From an uncultured Bacteroidota bacterium (lineage in GTDB: Bacteria; Bacteroidota; Bacteroidia; Chitinophagales; LD1): DNA of 33,457 nt. Within the stretch, counting starts at the first letter, position 1, and each line of letters begins with the position of its first letter. The stretch is from positions 1-33,457 of the forward strand of contig CAIOTH010000073.1 in NCBI GenBank assembly GCA_903861145.1, in the 5' to 3' direction. A model generated the notes under the pieces. The model saw only the letters and a list, made by a program, of their open reading frames with translations. It made no database searches and was not told where the DNA came from. The translations under genes and the position numbers were made by a program. Shown in pieces: positions 12,933 through 22,348 of this stretch.

Positions 12933-15335
12933 TTAAACAATTTTAATGCCCTTTTCAGCCAAAAGGGTATATATTTTCGAAAGCATTTCACTTCTGAATT
13001 CCTGTTCTTTATAGATACTGGTAATCCATACGTTAATTGAAATTGCGCTTGACTTTTCGGAAAGATTATTGACTAAAATTTCTGCCGGTAATTCCTGTAT
13101 TACATGTTCATCTTCTTTCAATGCTTTCAGGATTATCTCTTTGGCGGTTTTTAGCTGAGAGGCCGGTTCAATTTCCATAATTAACTCAGTTCGACGGTGG
13201 TTATTACTCCGAGTCCAATTTACCATGTGGCTTGATAGGATATCTCCATTAGGCACTATCACTTCCGAACCATCAGAGGTAATAAGTTTACTGGAGCGAA
13301 TTCCAATACTCTGAACTCTTCCTTTTTTGTCAGCCACTTCAATGTAATCGCCAATTTGCATAGGCTTTTCAAAAATCAGGATAACCCCAGAAACCAGGTT
13401 GTAAACTATGTTCTGCAAACCAAGCCCTATACCTACACCCAAAGCACCCAGCACTACAGTAACCTTATCAACCGGCAGGCCCGATGCCACTACCGCAATA
13501 AAAAAGCCAACCATGATGATTACTAACCTGAACAAAACCATACGCGATTCCTTTTTTTCAAGGTCGCCCATAAAATCATCTTCGGTTTCGCCAAAGAAAT
13601 AGCCAACATACTTTTGCAGAACACTAACCAGATAAAGTATAAGAATGAAGGTAAGGATGTTGCCCACCGAAAAAGAGGTGCTGCCAACTAACCTGGGTGT
13701 ATTTAATAATTTATCCAGGAAAAAGACAATGCCATTATATATCTCAAGGTTGGTTGTAAAGCTGATTAACCAGCCCAAAATGGCAGCAATACCAAGCAGC
13801 TGGTACAAACCTTGTTGAATGTCGCTATAATTAAATTTCTCAGACATTCCCCCGGTTACTCTTCTGCTTTTCATTTGCAGATAAAAGGCCTCAGTTAGTA
13901 TGGGAACCAAAACAAAAAGACCTGCCATTTGGGTAAGTCCAATTATAGCCGAAGAGGTTAACGTTTTGGCCAGCGTTAACCTGCCAGCGGTGTTGGCCAA
14001 TACCGAAACCACATTCATAACGAGATACAAAATAGTCACCCAATTTAGCACTCTTCCCAACGATAAGCTCTTTTTATAATCCGCTAAAAAACGGAAGCCC
14101 ACGAAAACTGAAAACACATTAAGAGCAAGCAAAAAGACCCTCAAGGCCCAACCCGGTGTAATAACGACATTCATCATTGCTGTTAGTACTGACAGCACAA
14201 CAAGCGCTAACCAATAAAAAAACAATTGTCTTGGCCAAATACGCCAAAAAACAAATGAGAGCGGAATCAATATAAGCAAGTGTAATATTTCAACATAAAT
14301 AGCGGGTTGGTTGAAGCCATAAAAAGGAGCGATGTTTAGCGTAAAAATTAAAGTGCTGAGTATAGGGATAGGAAGAATATATTTCAGTTCTAGGTCGCCT
14401 TCATTTGCGTTGCCACCGGCAAGCCTTATCTTTCTGAAATTGATAAATACCCATAGGAAATATATAAGGCCAATAACAATAGTTACAATCCAATCCTGTT
14501 TGTTGAGCGATAAATAATAAGCCAGAACGCTCATTCGTTCTTTAAACGATTGCACGGTAAAAGCAATAACATCATCAGTGCTATAATTGCTACGGACATC
14601 CCATATGTAGTTGTACTCTTTGGCAGAAACCTTTATTACCATTTCTGCCAATTGGTTTCCAACAACGTTTTGCAACTCAGTTACGTCAAAATAGCTACCC
14701 GATACTGCTGCTTGTAATTTACCAATACGCGCTAGGTTAGTGTTAGTAGAGGATTGCGCTTCGGCCCATCTATCATTTAAAATCAGCATTTCATCCAGGT
14801 GCAAATTGGCAAAAGCGGTGTCGGCCGCAACTTTTTGGGTAAATGAGTCCTGCACAAAGGCATTCATTTCGGCAGACATGCCTGACAGGTCCTTATTATC
14901 AGCATACAAAACATCGCGCCACCCGTGGAGCTTATCTTCCATGTCCTGCAATAAAACGCGATACAACTGAAGGTTATTTACATTCAATACCGTACTATCG
15001 CGGCCCAGGCTTTGACTAATGGTATGAATTGTTGACTGCATATTCCGTAATGCCTTCTCAATTTCGATAGTTTTAAACCGATATTTTGATTGGTTGGTAA
15101 TTCGGTTGAGGGTGCTGTGTAAATGTTCAATCTGCTGTAACAAAGTATCGGCATAACCCAGCGAAAAAACTTGCGGTACAACATTTTTACGAATAGAGTC
15201 GGCCCGGGCGTGACGGTGTACCACCACAATCTTGCGCAGACTATCCATTTCAGCCAATCTTTTGTTGGGCTTACCGGCAAAAGCGCTTTGCACGGAAATA
15301 ACAAAAACAATAATAAACACGAAATATTTTGGCAT
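12933..15335 (-). CDS. Large MscS-family mechanosensitive channel
   Basis: 800 residues from ATG 15335; a TTG two codons earlier is possible, but the signal peptide (MPKYFVFIIVFVISVQSAFA) argues for the ATG. A long helical periplasmic part covers about 25-280. A row of about nine to eleven membrane spans follows (about 282-620), then the conserved MscS pore helix and beta domain: LGALGVGIGLGLQNIVYNLVSG (pore, about 627-650), FEKPMQIGDYIEV, IGIRSSKLITSDGSEVIVPNG, and HMVNWTRS. This is the MscK/YbdG-like size class, not the small MscS. It should release solutes on hypo-osmotic shock. It shares its strand with, and lies just upstream of, the asparaginase gene. Confidence 0.93.
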   Translation of the reverse strand: MPKYFVFIIVFVISVQSAFAGKPNKRLAEMDSLRKIVVVHRHARADSIRKNVVPQVFSLGYADTLLQQIEHLHSTLNRITNQSKYRFKTIEIEKALRNMQSTIHTISQSLGRDSTVLNVNNLQLYRVLLQDMEDKLHGWRDVLYADNKDLSGMSAEMNAFVQDSFTQKVAADTAFANLHLDEMLILNDRWAEAQSSTNTNLARIGKLQAAVSGSYFDVTELQNVVGNQLAEMVIKVSAKEYNYIWDVRSNYSTDDVIAFTVQSFKERMSVLAYYLSLNKQDWIVTIVIGLIYFLWVFINFRKIRLAGGNANEGDLELKYILPIPILSTLIFTLNIAPFYGFNQPAIYVEILHLLILIPLSFVFWRIWPRQLFFYWLALVVLSVLTAMMNVVITPGWALRVFLLALNVFSVFVGFRFLADYKKSLSLGRVLNWVTILYLVMNVVSVLANTAGRLTLAKTLTSSAIIGLTQMAGLFVLVPILTEAFYLQMKSRRVTGGMSEKFNYSDIQQGLYQLLGIAAILGWLISFTTNLEIYNGIVFFLDKLLNTPRLVGSTSFSVGNILTFILILYLVSVLQKYVGYFFGETEDDFMGDLEKKESRMVLFRLVIIMVGFFIAVVASGLPVDKVTVVLGALGVGIGLGLQNIVYNLVSGVILIFEKPMQIGDYIEVADKKGRVQSIGIRSSKLITSDGSEVIVPNGDILSSHMVNWTRSNNHRRTELIMEIEPASQLKTAKEIILKALKEDEHVIQELPAEILVNNLSEKSSAISINVWITSIYKEQEFRSEMLSKIYTLLAEKGIKIV

Positions 15336-15441
15336 AAGCAAATTCCTTAAACAAGCGAAATTTGAAGTTACACAATTCTTTGACTTAGGAAAGTTGAATT
15401 GAACCCTTATAGCAACCTGAACAATGGACTATTGCCCGATT

Positions 15442-15906
15442 TTATTTAGTCCTTCTTTTTGCAGGCGAGACGGACTTAGTAATAGTTTGGCCTTGTACTA
15501 ATTGCTTTGAGTCTTTCACCTTCATTAAAGAATTTGCAAAAGCCTCTTTCAGCAATTGTTTAACATAAGTTTTGGGTAGGTCTTCTTTTTTAGTAATAAG
15601 AAGGTAGCGATATTGATTGCCTTTGCCCAGGAGTAATTTCTTAGGGTCTTTAATTTGCGAACCCCAGTAAAACCCGAAGTGCAGGTTTTTACCACTGCGA
15701 TACGCGGCTACGGAGCAAAATATGTGGCCCATTCTATCGGTAGGAGACCAACCAAAAGCCAGGGCATTATAATTATCATAAATAAGCTCGTTGGCTTTCG
15801 GATATAAATCCCACACAAATTCGCGCATCCACAAGGCGGTTTCCTTTATATGATCGGGAAAGGGCTCAAGAAATTTCATTAAGTCGGTTACATCTTCTTT
15901 CGCCAT
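15442..15906 (-). CDS. DUF1801-domain protein
   Basis: 154 residues. The opening DLMKFLEPFPDHIKETALWMREFVWDLYPKANELIYDNYNALAF (quoted in parts: FLEPFPDHIK, LYPKANELIYDNYNALAF) and FGFYWGSQIKDPKKLLLGKGNQYR match the DUF1801/YdhG-like fold, found across bacteria and without an established activity. The tail is basic (SPAKRRTK). It is the last of three minus-strand genes: beta-propeller phosphoesterase, membrane protein, DUF1801, with gaps of 9 and 26 bp. Nothing in the sequence links its role to its neighbours. Confidence 0.85.
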   Translation of the reverse strand: MAKEDVTDLMKFLEPFPDHIKETALWMREFVWDLYPKANELIYDNYNALAFGWSPTDRMGHIFCSVAAYRSGKNLHFGFYWGSQIKDPKKLLLGKGNQYRYLLITKKEDLPKTYVKQLLKEAFANSLMKVKDSKQLVQGQTITKSVSPAKRRTK

Positions 15907-15932
15907 TATAATTTTTACACCGCAATTGGTAT

Positions 15933-16502
15933 TTAAAAATTTTTGTCGGTAAGTATTTTTTTACTTTTTAGTTTGGTAAGAATAAACTCCGCCTCTGCTT
16001 CATCAACCCCGCCCGCAATTTTCAAAGTTTTCAAACCATAATTAAATCGAATTGTTCCCCCGTCATATAACGGTGCAAGGCCGGTTCTACGCGCACCTCC
16101 ATAACCATATTTATCCTCCTGAACCCGGAAATTTTTCGCCTCACTTAAATCGTACGTTGATGGTTTAAAAAAGATCGCGCCCTGCTTCTGTACTGTAAGT
16201 TGCCCTTGTTCAAAATGTAATATTTCTTTTCCAATAACATTCCAAATTAAAGTCCGTATCGCAAAAAAGCCACCTATAGTCCATCCACACAACCAAATAA
16301 GGATAAACAAACCTGCAAAATTTAGTGACCGCCACAATCCACCCACCGCACCTATAGCAAAAGTTTCGCCCATTAGCCAGCCGCATAACCAAAAACTCAG
16401 AAACAAAATAAGCAGCACATTCTTTTTAGTAGGGATTGTAATTTCCAAACCCTGAAACGTATCAACAACAATAGCCCTACCCTGATATGGTTTTTCCGTC
16501 AT
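15933..16502 (-). CDS. Membrane protein with duplicated WLCGW span
   Basis: 189 residues. After a short cytoplasmic lead there are two hydrophobic segments, LLILFLSFWLCGWLMGETFAIG and, 30 residues later, LFILIWLCGWTIGGFFAIRTLI (both given in part: FWLCGWLMGETFAIG, IWLCGWTIGGFFAIR). The repeated WLCGW-xxG-xxFAI pattern shows an internal duplication. The C-terminal half is a soluble, beta-rich region (LHFEQGQLTVQKQGAIFF ... GGTIRFNYGLKTLKIAGGVDEAE, in part) reminiscent of bacterial PH-like domains. I do not recognise the family with certainty and assign no function. It starts 9 bp after the phosphoesterase stop codon, so they are co-transcribed. Confidence 0.75.
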   Translation of the reverse strand: MTEKPYQGRAIVVDTFQGLEITIPTKKNVLLILFLSFWLCGWLMGETFAIGAVGGLWRSLNFAGLFILIWLCGWTIGGFFAIRTLIWNVIGKEILHFEQGQLTVQKQGAIFFKPSTYDLSEAKNFRVQEDKYGYGGARRTGLAPLYDGGTIRFNYGLKTLKIAGGVDEAEAEFILTKLKSKKILTDKNF

Positions 16503-16511
16503 ATAAATTTA

Positions 16512-19325
16512 TTATTTCTCGTTCTTTCTTTCATCATTCCTTCGCTCCTCTTGTTTTTTCAAGTCTTCCTTATGGCTGTTGCGCTCCATATCTTCAGGGT
16601 CGTCTAATTCAGGAGCATTCTTTAAAGCTTTCCAGTTAAATTTTGCATCCATAGGTGTTAATGCTTTTTGCGGGTCGAACAAGCGCAAGTCGCTTGAAAG
16701 TGCATTGTAGGGTGTATTATCGGGAACATCAGTAAACAGGTCACTTAAATCGGTAGCACCGGCATCAAACTGGTTGATGTACGGTGTGCCTAATATGTTC
16801 CAAAATGTTTTGAAGATGCTGCCAAAACTATAGTGCACATGGCCCACGTAATCTTTTTTGGCATAAGGTGATATGAGCATCAGCACACTGCGGTGAGCGT
16901 CGATGTGGTCAACCCCTCCCTGCGAGTCATCTTCAGTAACAACAATCAACATGTTCTTCCAATAAGGTGTATGGCTTAAAAATTCTACTATTCTTCCTAA
17001 AGCCAAATCGTTATCGGCCTGGTAGCTACACTCAAAAGGATATCCATCATTGGGGCGCTCACCCGCACCGTGGTCGTTAGGAAGTGTAAGGGTTAATGCT
17101 GAGGGCAATGTTTTTCCTTTTCCTACCCACCGGTCGTTAAATTCTTTCATAAACATATCCGTCCTAAACTGGTCAGGTATGTACATATTAAAGGTGGCGT
17201 ATAGTTTTGAGGTGTTATTGAAAAGAGGGGCTGATACCGGATAGTTTATTATTGACCGGGTGCCACTATATTTAAATTCCTTCTCCTCAAAGCCCGGTGC
17301 CATTTCAACGCCCATCCCGAAATTGAAAAAGGAGATTTTATTACGGTCGAAATGATCCCACACGGTTCCGGCCTCGTTGTAGTCTTCGGGATAAACAGAA
17401 GCATTAGAGCCCACCATTAGATTAGCACCGGGTGCCGTAGAGTTCGGCTTCCAATCACGGTTACCACCGTATGCAGCCGAAACGCTGGTCTCAACCCATT
17501 CGTTTGGATAAGTGCATGCCAACCAGCGGTGGCCATCGGCGGAGTGGTCGGAATCGCAGTAAAAATTATCGCCAATAGAAAATCTTTTGGTTAGCGCTAA
17601 GTGGTTGGGCATTACATTGCAATGGTCTATCCGAAAGGTTTTCTTTTCGTTCTGCACGGTTACATTAACACCAAAACGCGCCAATGACGCTAAACCTTTA
17701 CCCTTGGCTACCTGTCCCAATACCTCATCATAATTGCGATTCTCTTTGGCTATAAAAACAATGTATTTAATAGGACTTTCCTTCTCTTTAGGATAAAGAG
17801 GTACAGGATTATTCTTGCGATTTACAAAGCTTTGGTCGAGCGCATCGGTAAACACAAAATTATTCTTCATTACTTGTTCGCTTTGTTGGGCCAACGTTTC
17901 GATGGAAGGGATATCTATAACAGAAACATAACCGTGCATCAAGTGGCCAATGTTGCTGCCCTCGGGGCCGAGCGTAAAATCGGGGCCTGCATTTGGGCCG
18001 CTACCATAACCCTTTGCGTTACTAACAATTAGTTTCTTGCCATCGGATGTAACTTTAAGTTTTGAAGGAAACCATGCAGTAGGAATATGCCCAACTACTT
18101 CCCTCCTATCAATATTGATTACACCCACAGCATTAATACCGGCTTCAGCTACAAATAAAGTTTTGGTATCGGGCGTTAAAGCCAGGCCAAAAGGAATGAT
18201 GCCACGAAATCTCTTAAGACGCTCATCGGGTTTAATATAAATGGTACTAACAACTGTATCCTTCTTTACATCGATCATCGAAATACAATCGTTATTGCCA
18301 TTGCTAACAAATACAAAATCATTTGTAGCAACCAGCGAGTTGGGACTTGCACCACCTACCGCAGGAAAATCCTCAACCATTTCACCCACAGGTATACCGG
18401 TTTTTATCTTAGCTGTTACTTTAGGTTCACTTTGGTTCAAATCAATTTTGAAAACCGAAAAAGATTCTATGTTATGCGGATCTCCAAGGCCAGGAACATC
18501 AACTGTATCGTTTTTGTAGCCATCTGCGCCTTTCTTTGATAAATATGCTGAAGTTGGAAACGTAACAGCAGTTGTTTTGCTTTTCTTTGGGTCAAAGCTT
18601 CTCAAGAATTTGTATTCGTACATACCCACGTTCGCCACGTAAACAGATTTTTCGTCGGGTGTTAAAGTTACCCCAAACGGGTACCTGCCCACCTGTATAC
18701 GACTCTTTAGGGCCTTGGTTTTAACGTCAACTATCAATAGGCTAAAGTTGGTCTGGTCGACCGCATATATAGTTGAGCCATCCTTACTCATCACCATATC
18801 GCCTATATAACCATCTTTAATTTTATCGGTAGTAAAGTTGATAGAGCCTGCGGGATTTCCGTTTTTAAGGTCAAACAGATAAATTTTATTTTCCTGCCCG
18901 CCTGCAACATATACTGTGTTATTATCCGGTGCTATAGCCAAACCCATAAAAACCGAGGCCAGAATGCCTTTATTGGTTTCGGCACCCGGTGGTATTTGCT
19001 GCACTTCAGGATTTGGTGTATTGAGCCCGCGGATGATAGAAATAGACAATGGAGAAGTTCCGGAATTGGCCGTAACTGCAATATTGCCATCATTACTTAG
19101 CACGAGGCCATAAGGATGCGGCGCGACTTTGATTTGCCGGCCGGCTGGCGTTATAAAACGGCCATTGGGCAAAACCGTTTGCCCTTGCTGGTTGATGTTG
19201 GTGTATTGATTGCCGGCAGGAGCCGAAATTACATAAGGCCCGTTAGATAATGTTGCACTTGTTTTAGGTTTACAGGACGAAAGCGCGAAGCAAACCAGCA
19301 AAAGAAGGCCTATACTTTTTCTCAT
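16512..19325 (-). CDS. Lipoprotein: YncE-like beta-propeller fused to a phosphoesterase
   Basis: 937 residues from ATG 19325, chosen because MRKSIGLLLLVCFALSSC is a lipoprotein signal with lipobox at Cys18; the frame is open further upstream but without sense. Residues about 60-490 are a 'YVTN' propeller with repeats such as TVYVAGGQENKIYLFDL, KSVYVANVGMYEY and TLFVAEAGINAVGVI. From about 520 a PF04185-type phosphoesterase follows: IVFIAKENRNYDEVLG, HCNVMPNHLALTKRFSIGDNF, DSDHSADGHRW, VVTEDDSQGGVDHIDAHRS. The tail is very charged. Relatives include acid phosphatases and phospholipase C; this bifunctional type is frequent in Bacteroidota and has no settled substrate. It heads the three-gene transcript. 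Confidence 0.9.
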   Translation of the reverse strand: MRKSIGLLLLVCFALSSCKPKTSATLSNGPYVISAPAGNQYTNINQQGQTVLPNGRFITPAGRQIKVAPHPYGLVLSNDGNIAVTANSGTSPLSISIIRGLNTPNPEVQQIPPGAETNKGILASVFMGLAIAPDNNTVYVAGGQENKIYLFDLKNGNPAGSINFTTDKIKDGYIGDMVMSKDGSTIYAVDQTNFSLLIVDVKTKALKSRIQVGRYPFGVTLTPDEKSVYVANVGMYEYKFLRSFDPKKSKTTAVTFPTSAYLSKKGADGYKNDTVDVPGLGDPHNIESFSVFKIDLNQSEPKVTAKIKTGIPVGEMVEDFPAVGGASPNSLVATNDFVFVSNGNNDCISMIDVKKDTVVSTIYIKPDERLKRFRGIIPFGLALTPDTKTLFVAEAGINAVGVINIDRREVVGHIPTAWFPSKLKVTSDGKKLIVSNAKGYGSGPNAGPDFTLGPEGSNIGHLMHGYVSVIDIPSIETLAQQSEQVMKNNFVFTDALDQSFVNRKNNPVPLYPKEKESPIKYIVFIAKENRNYDEVLGQVAKGKGLASLARFGVNVTVQNEKKTFRIDHCNVMPNHLALTKRFSIGDNFYCDSDHSADGHRWLACTYPNEWVETSVSAAYGGNRDWKPNSTAPGANLMVGSNASVYPEDYNEAGTVWDHFDRNKISFFNFGMGVEMAPGFEEKEFKYSGTRSIINYPVSAPLFNNTSKLYATFNMYIPDQFRTDMFMKEFNDRWVGKGKTLPSALTLTLPNDHGAGERPNDGYPFECSYQADNDLALGRIVEFLSHTPYWKNMLIVVTEDDSQGGVDHIDAHRSVLMLISPYAKKDYVGHVHYSFGSIFKTFWNILGTPYINQFDAGATDLSDLFTDVPDNTPYNALSSDLRLFDPQKALTPMDAKFNWKALKNAPELDDPEDMERNSHKEDLKKQEERRNDERKNEK

Positions 19326-19438
19326 AGGGTGAAGATAGGAAACAGAACAAAATAAATTGCGGGTGCCCAAAAGTTGACAGTTGCTTAACATTACTGCATT
19401 TAGCATAAACTATTTAAACCCTATTTGGTTGTAATTAT

Positions 19439-19726
19439 ATGAAAAGCAGGAATCAGCGGTTAGCTATATTTTGTTCGTTATTGCTTTGTTGCGGTATTTA
19501 CGTTAGCATGGATGCGCAGCAGTCAAGCCGAGACACTTTAAATCAAAATACTAATAATTCAGGCATCCCCAATAGTGGCAATACCCTTTATCCCAATAAT
19601 GGGCCAGAGTTTCCCCATTCCAGTTTCCCTATCCAGAGTACGGACCCAGGTCCTCTTTTTCATGGCCCATCGGGCATTATGTTCGATACCATTCCTGACC
19701 CTCAACATATTAATCATCCTCAATAA
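19439..19726 (+). CDS. Small secreted protein, Asn/Pro/Ser-rich
   Basis: 95 residues. A signal peptide (about 1-27, RLAIFCSLLLCCGIYVSMDAQ) is followed by a low-complexity mature part rich in Asn, Pro, Ser, Gly and His (NQNTNNSGIPNSGNTLYPNNGP, in part; ends DPQHINHPQ). No domain is recognised and the mature chain is likely disordered. It is divergent from the phosphoesterase gene, with 113 bp between the starts, and 64 bp before a DUF1328 peptide gene on the same strand. Could be a surface or envelope peptide; function unknown. Confidence 0.6.
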   Translation: MKSRNQRLAIFCSLLLCCGIYVSMDAQQSSRDTLNQNTNNSGIPNSGNTLYPNNGPEFPHSSFPIQSTDPGPLFHGPSGIMFDTIPDPQHINHPQ

Positions 19727-19790
19727 ACCCTGCTACCAGATTGGCACGTTATTTTCCTTTTAAATACCATTATTAACTAAAACAATGCTT

Positions 19791-19958
19791 ATGTTACGCT
19801 GGTCATTTCTTTTTCTGGTAATAGCCATTATTGCGGGTATACTTGGTTTTACCGGCATTGCTGAAGGAGCCGCAGCAATTGCAAAGATTCTCTTCTTCAT
19901 TTTTATATCGGTGTGGTTAATTGTGCTCATATTGGGTATAACGATTTTCAAGTCGTAG
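19791..19958 (+). CDS. DUF1328 (YtjA-like) small membrane protein
   Basis: 55 residues, two hydrophobic spans: [20 protein letters not shown], then [20 protein letters not shown] leading into [13 protein letters not shown]. This is the complete DUF1328 pattern (LRW start, GF-GIA-GAA-IAK-LFFIF). An ATG six bases earlier (19785) could also be used. Members are inner-membrane peptides widespread in bacteria, often stress- or stationary-phase-induced, without a known activity. It is convergent with the GH3 gene, 27 bp apart. Confidence 0.88.
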   Translation: MLRWSFLFLVIAIIAGILGFTGIAEGAAAIAKILFFIFISVWLIVLILGITIFKS

Positions 19959-19985
19959 ATAAAACTCAATTGGAAACAGAAGAAG

Positions 19986-21539
19986 CTACTGCGCGGAAAA
20001 CCCGTTCACAAACCTTTTCCAGGCGTCTAACAGCTCCCCTTTTAAAACACGTGGAAATTTAACCTGTCCGCCCGCCTTTCCCCGCCGATGCAGAAAATTG
20101 TAGAACTCCTGGTTGGGCATGGTAACGATTTCAATATCCTTGAGCGCGTAATTTCTCTCTACACGATAGTCGTCGTTTAATTCCTTTAGTTTTTCATCGA
20201 GCTCGAATTTAAGTGCTGAATTATCAACCACGCCATCACATCCGATATACCATACGTGAATGTATCTTCCATCCTTAGGTTCCGCATAAACAGTAAATTC
20301 ATTACAGGTGAAACCAAACTTATCTGATACTACTTCAATTGCCTTATTCATGTTATCAACAGAAAGGTGCTCACCGGTTACGCTTAAAAAATGCCTGGTG
20401 CGGCCCGATACAACAATTTCAGCCTTTTCCGTGTTTGTGAACCGAACAGTATCTCCAATTAAATACCTCCAGGCACCCGAGCAGGTTGTAATAAGCAGAG
20501 CATAGTCCTCATCAACATTTACATCTTTTATTGTTAGTGCTTTTGCGCTTGGTTTTACATTACCTGCTTCGTCAAAATTGTGGTCGTTAAAAGGCATAAA
20601 CTCAAAAAAATTATTGTCCGATAAAATGAGCTTCATGCCCTCGGCCGTATTGCTTTGCTTAAAAGCAAAAAAGCCTTCGGAGGCGAGGTAGCTTTCGTAC
20701 CAGTATACTTTTTCTCCAAACAGGCTGTTAATACTTTTAAAATACGGTTCGGCCCTAACACCGCTGTGTATATAAACCTTTAGTTCGGGCCATAGCTCGT
20801 GGATATTTTTGAGATGGTAATACTCAATTATGCGCTCTAAAACAATTTGCACCCAGCTGGGAATACCGGTTATGATTGAAATGTTCCAGTCTTTAGCATC
20901 GCGCACAATGTTATCAATTTTACTATCCCACTGCATCCGCATTACATCGCGTCCCGGCTTTGAGAACGACTGATACCAAAGGGGTATTTTTAATTGTGTA
21001 ATGCCACTTAAATCGCCGGTGTAGCTAACACCGTTATAATTGAGGTCCATGCTGCCACCAATTAATAAATGGTGTTTACCGAAAATAGAAGCAGGTATTT
21101 CTTTATTTAAAGCAATGCGCAGCGACAACTTTAAACTTTGCCTTTTAAACTGCGTTAACTGCGCTTTCGAAACCGGCACATATTTACTCGCCCCTTCAGA
21201 AGTACCAGAGCTAAGTGCAAAATATTCCAACCTGCCTTTTGTTGCCACATCTCGTTCGCCATTTAATGCCCGGGTCCACCACTTTCTTATTTCCTCATAC
21301 GAATGTATAGGCACTACCTTTTGAAAGGCGCTAATCGGGTCTTCGTCAGCTATTATTGCATTGAAATAATAATAGCTGCCAAAGGCAGTGTGAGCCGCAC
21401 CGCCCAGTAGCTTCTTTAAAACTTTAAGTTGCTTATCGTAATATTTTTGGACAGGCGTTTGATTGCGAATAGATTTATAAAGCCCACGAAGTGACAGGTT
21501 TTTAGAAAGAGAATTTAAATTGTCCTTATCGTCTGACAT
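19986..21539 (-). CDS. GH3-family acyl-acid amide synthetase
   Basis: 517 residues related to plant GH3 enzymes. The ATP/AMP-binding motif FALSSGTSEGASKYVPVS (SSGTS at 110-114) matches the adenylating signature. Further blocks are YWYESYLASEGFFAF, YALLITTCSGAWRYLIGDTVRF, SGRTRHFLSVTGEHLS, and the C-terminal RGKAGGQVKFPRVL. Plant homologues link an acyl acid such as auxin or jasmonate to an amino acid; the bacterial substrate is not known. It is the last gene of a tight operon LysE - NRDE - GH3 (6-bp and 32-bp gaps). A transporter and a hydrolase-like protein beside a conjugating enzyme hint at making and exporting an amino-acid conjugate, but this is inference. Confidence 0.92.
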   Translation of the reverse strand: MSDDKDNLNSLSKNLSLRGLYKSIRNQTPVQKYYDKQLKVLKKLLGGAAHTAFGSYYYFNAIIADEDPISAFQKVVPIHSYEEIRKWWTRALNGERDVATKGRLEYFALSSGTSEGASKYVPVSKAQLTQFKRQSLKLSLRIALNKEIPASIFGKHHLLIGGSMDLNYNGVSYTGDLSGITQLKIPLWYQSFSKPGRDVMRMQWDSKIDNIVRDAKDWNISIITGIPSWVQIVLERIIEYYHLKNIHELWPELKVYIHSGVRAEPYFKSINSLFGEKVYWYESYLASEGFFAFKQSNTAEGMKLILSDNNFFEFMPFNDHNFDEAGNVKPSAKALTIKDVNVDEDYALLITTCSGAWRYLIGDTVRFTNTEKAEIVVSGRTRHFLSVTGEHLSVDNMNKAIEVVSDKFGFTCNEFTVYAEPKDGRYIHVWYIGCDGVVDNSALKFELDEKLKELNDDYRVERNYALKDIEIVTMPNQEFYNFLHRRGKAGGQVKFPRVLKGELLDAWKRFVNGFSAQ

Positions 21540-21545
21540 AATTAC

Positions 21546-22316
21546 TTATTCATGCAATTTAGGAATGGATAGGCCCTTTGCATCATCTTGTTTCAAATCG
21601 CTATCCGTAAAACCATATTCACCAAAATAGTAACTTTTATCCCCTTTCAGGTTGGAGTAATACATGTGATGTTGCGCGCCGATAGATTGAACGCAGGTAA
21701 TGCTTACGGTTTCAACAATTCCATAAATACTCATTCGCACTTGTGTATGCGTATCACCATCACCGGCAAATAAATGAAAGGCCAGAATATCGTGCACCTT
21801 GTACTCAACACGCGCTTCAAGCCATTTTGCGAACCAGCTTTCGCGCATGGCAATTACTTCGGGGGTATATAAAGTGGCTGAGCATAAAATATGCGGCTGT
21901 TGTGGGTCAAGAGTCTTAAAATATTTCTGAGCCCCATCCCATCTAAACTCAAACAACTCTCCGTACTCGGCAATTAATAACGTAAAAGGCTCAATACCTT
22001 CCAAATCATATGCTTGGTGAAAAAACAAAGCCGAATCAGATTTGAAGAAATCAAGAACCACGAGTCCGCGACTTTTACGGTAAGGCAGTTTCCGCTGGTG
22101 CCGTTTAAAGGCGCCGTTTAAGAGGCAAACGGTTCGTTGGTTATCGGTAGTTGCAATCCAGGTGCCCCCAGCTTCTCCGTCGCGGGGGAATAGCACCCTG
22201 TGCCCGGAAATCAACTCAAACTGCGGTGTTTCAGCTGGCTTTCTAAGTAGGGCTTCATCGCGGTTGCTGGTTAATATATAACCGGCAGGGGTTGGTAAAT
22301 ATGTTACAGTGCACAT
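21546..22316 (-). CDS. NRDE-family protein (TANGO2-like)
   Basis: 256 residues. The N-terminus MCTVTYLP...YILTSNRDE carries the NRDE motif that names the family and a Cys directly after the Met, as in Ntn-type hydrolases. GGTWIATTDNQRTVCLLNG and the C-terminal SIYGIVETVSITCVQSI follow the family layout. Eukaryotic TANGO2 is linked to haem and lipid handling; bacterial members are uncharacterised. The gene ends 6 bp before the GH3 start and begins 32 bp after LysE, making co-transcription nearly certain. Confidence 0.9.
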   Translation of the reverse strand: MCTVTYLPTPAGYILTSNRDEALLRKPAETPQFELISGHRVLFPRDGEAGGTWIATTDNQRTVCLLNGAFKRHQRKLPYRKSRGLVVLDFFKSDSALFFHQAYDLEGIEPFTLLIAEYGELFEFRWDGAQKYFKTLDPQQPHILCSATLYTPEVIAMRESWFAKWLEARVEYKVHDILAFHLFAGDGDTHTQVRMSIYGIVETVSITCVQSIGAQHHMYYSNLKGDKSYYFGEYGFTDSDLKQDDAKGLSIPKLHE

Positions 22317-22348
22317 TACTTTAGGAGTTTGCTATTATCATCAAGTAT

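Noticed and set aside
19326-19406. N-terminal extension of the propeller-phosphoesterase
   Set aside because: The lipoprotein signal starts at the Met encoded at 19325; an extension would bury it.
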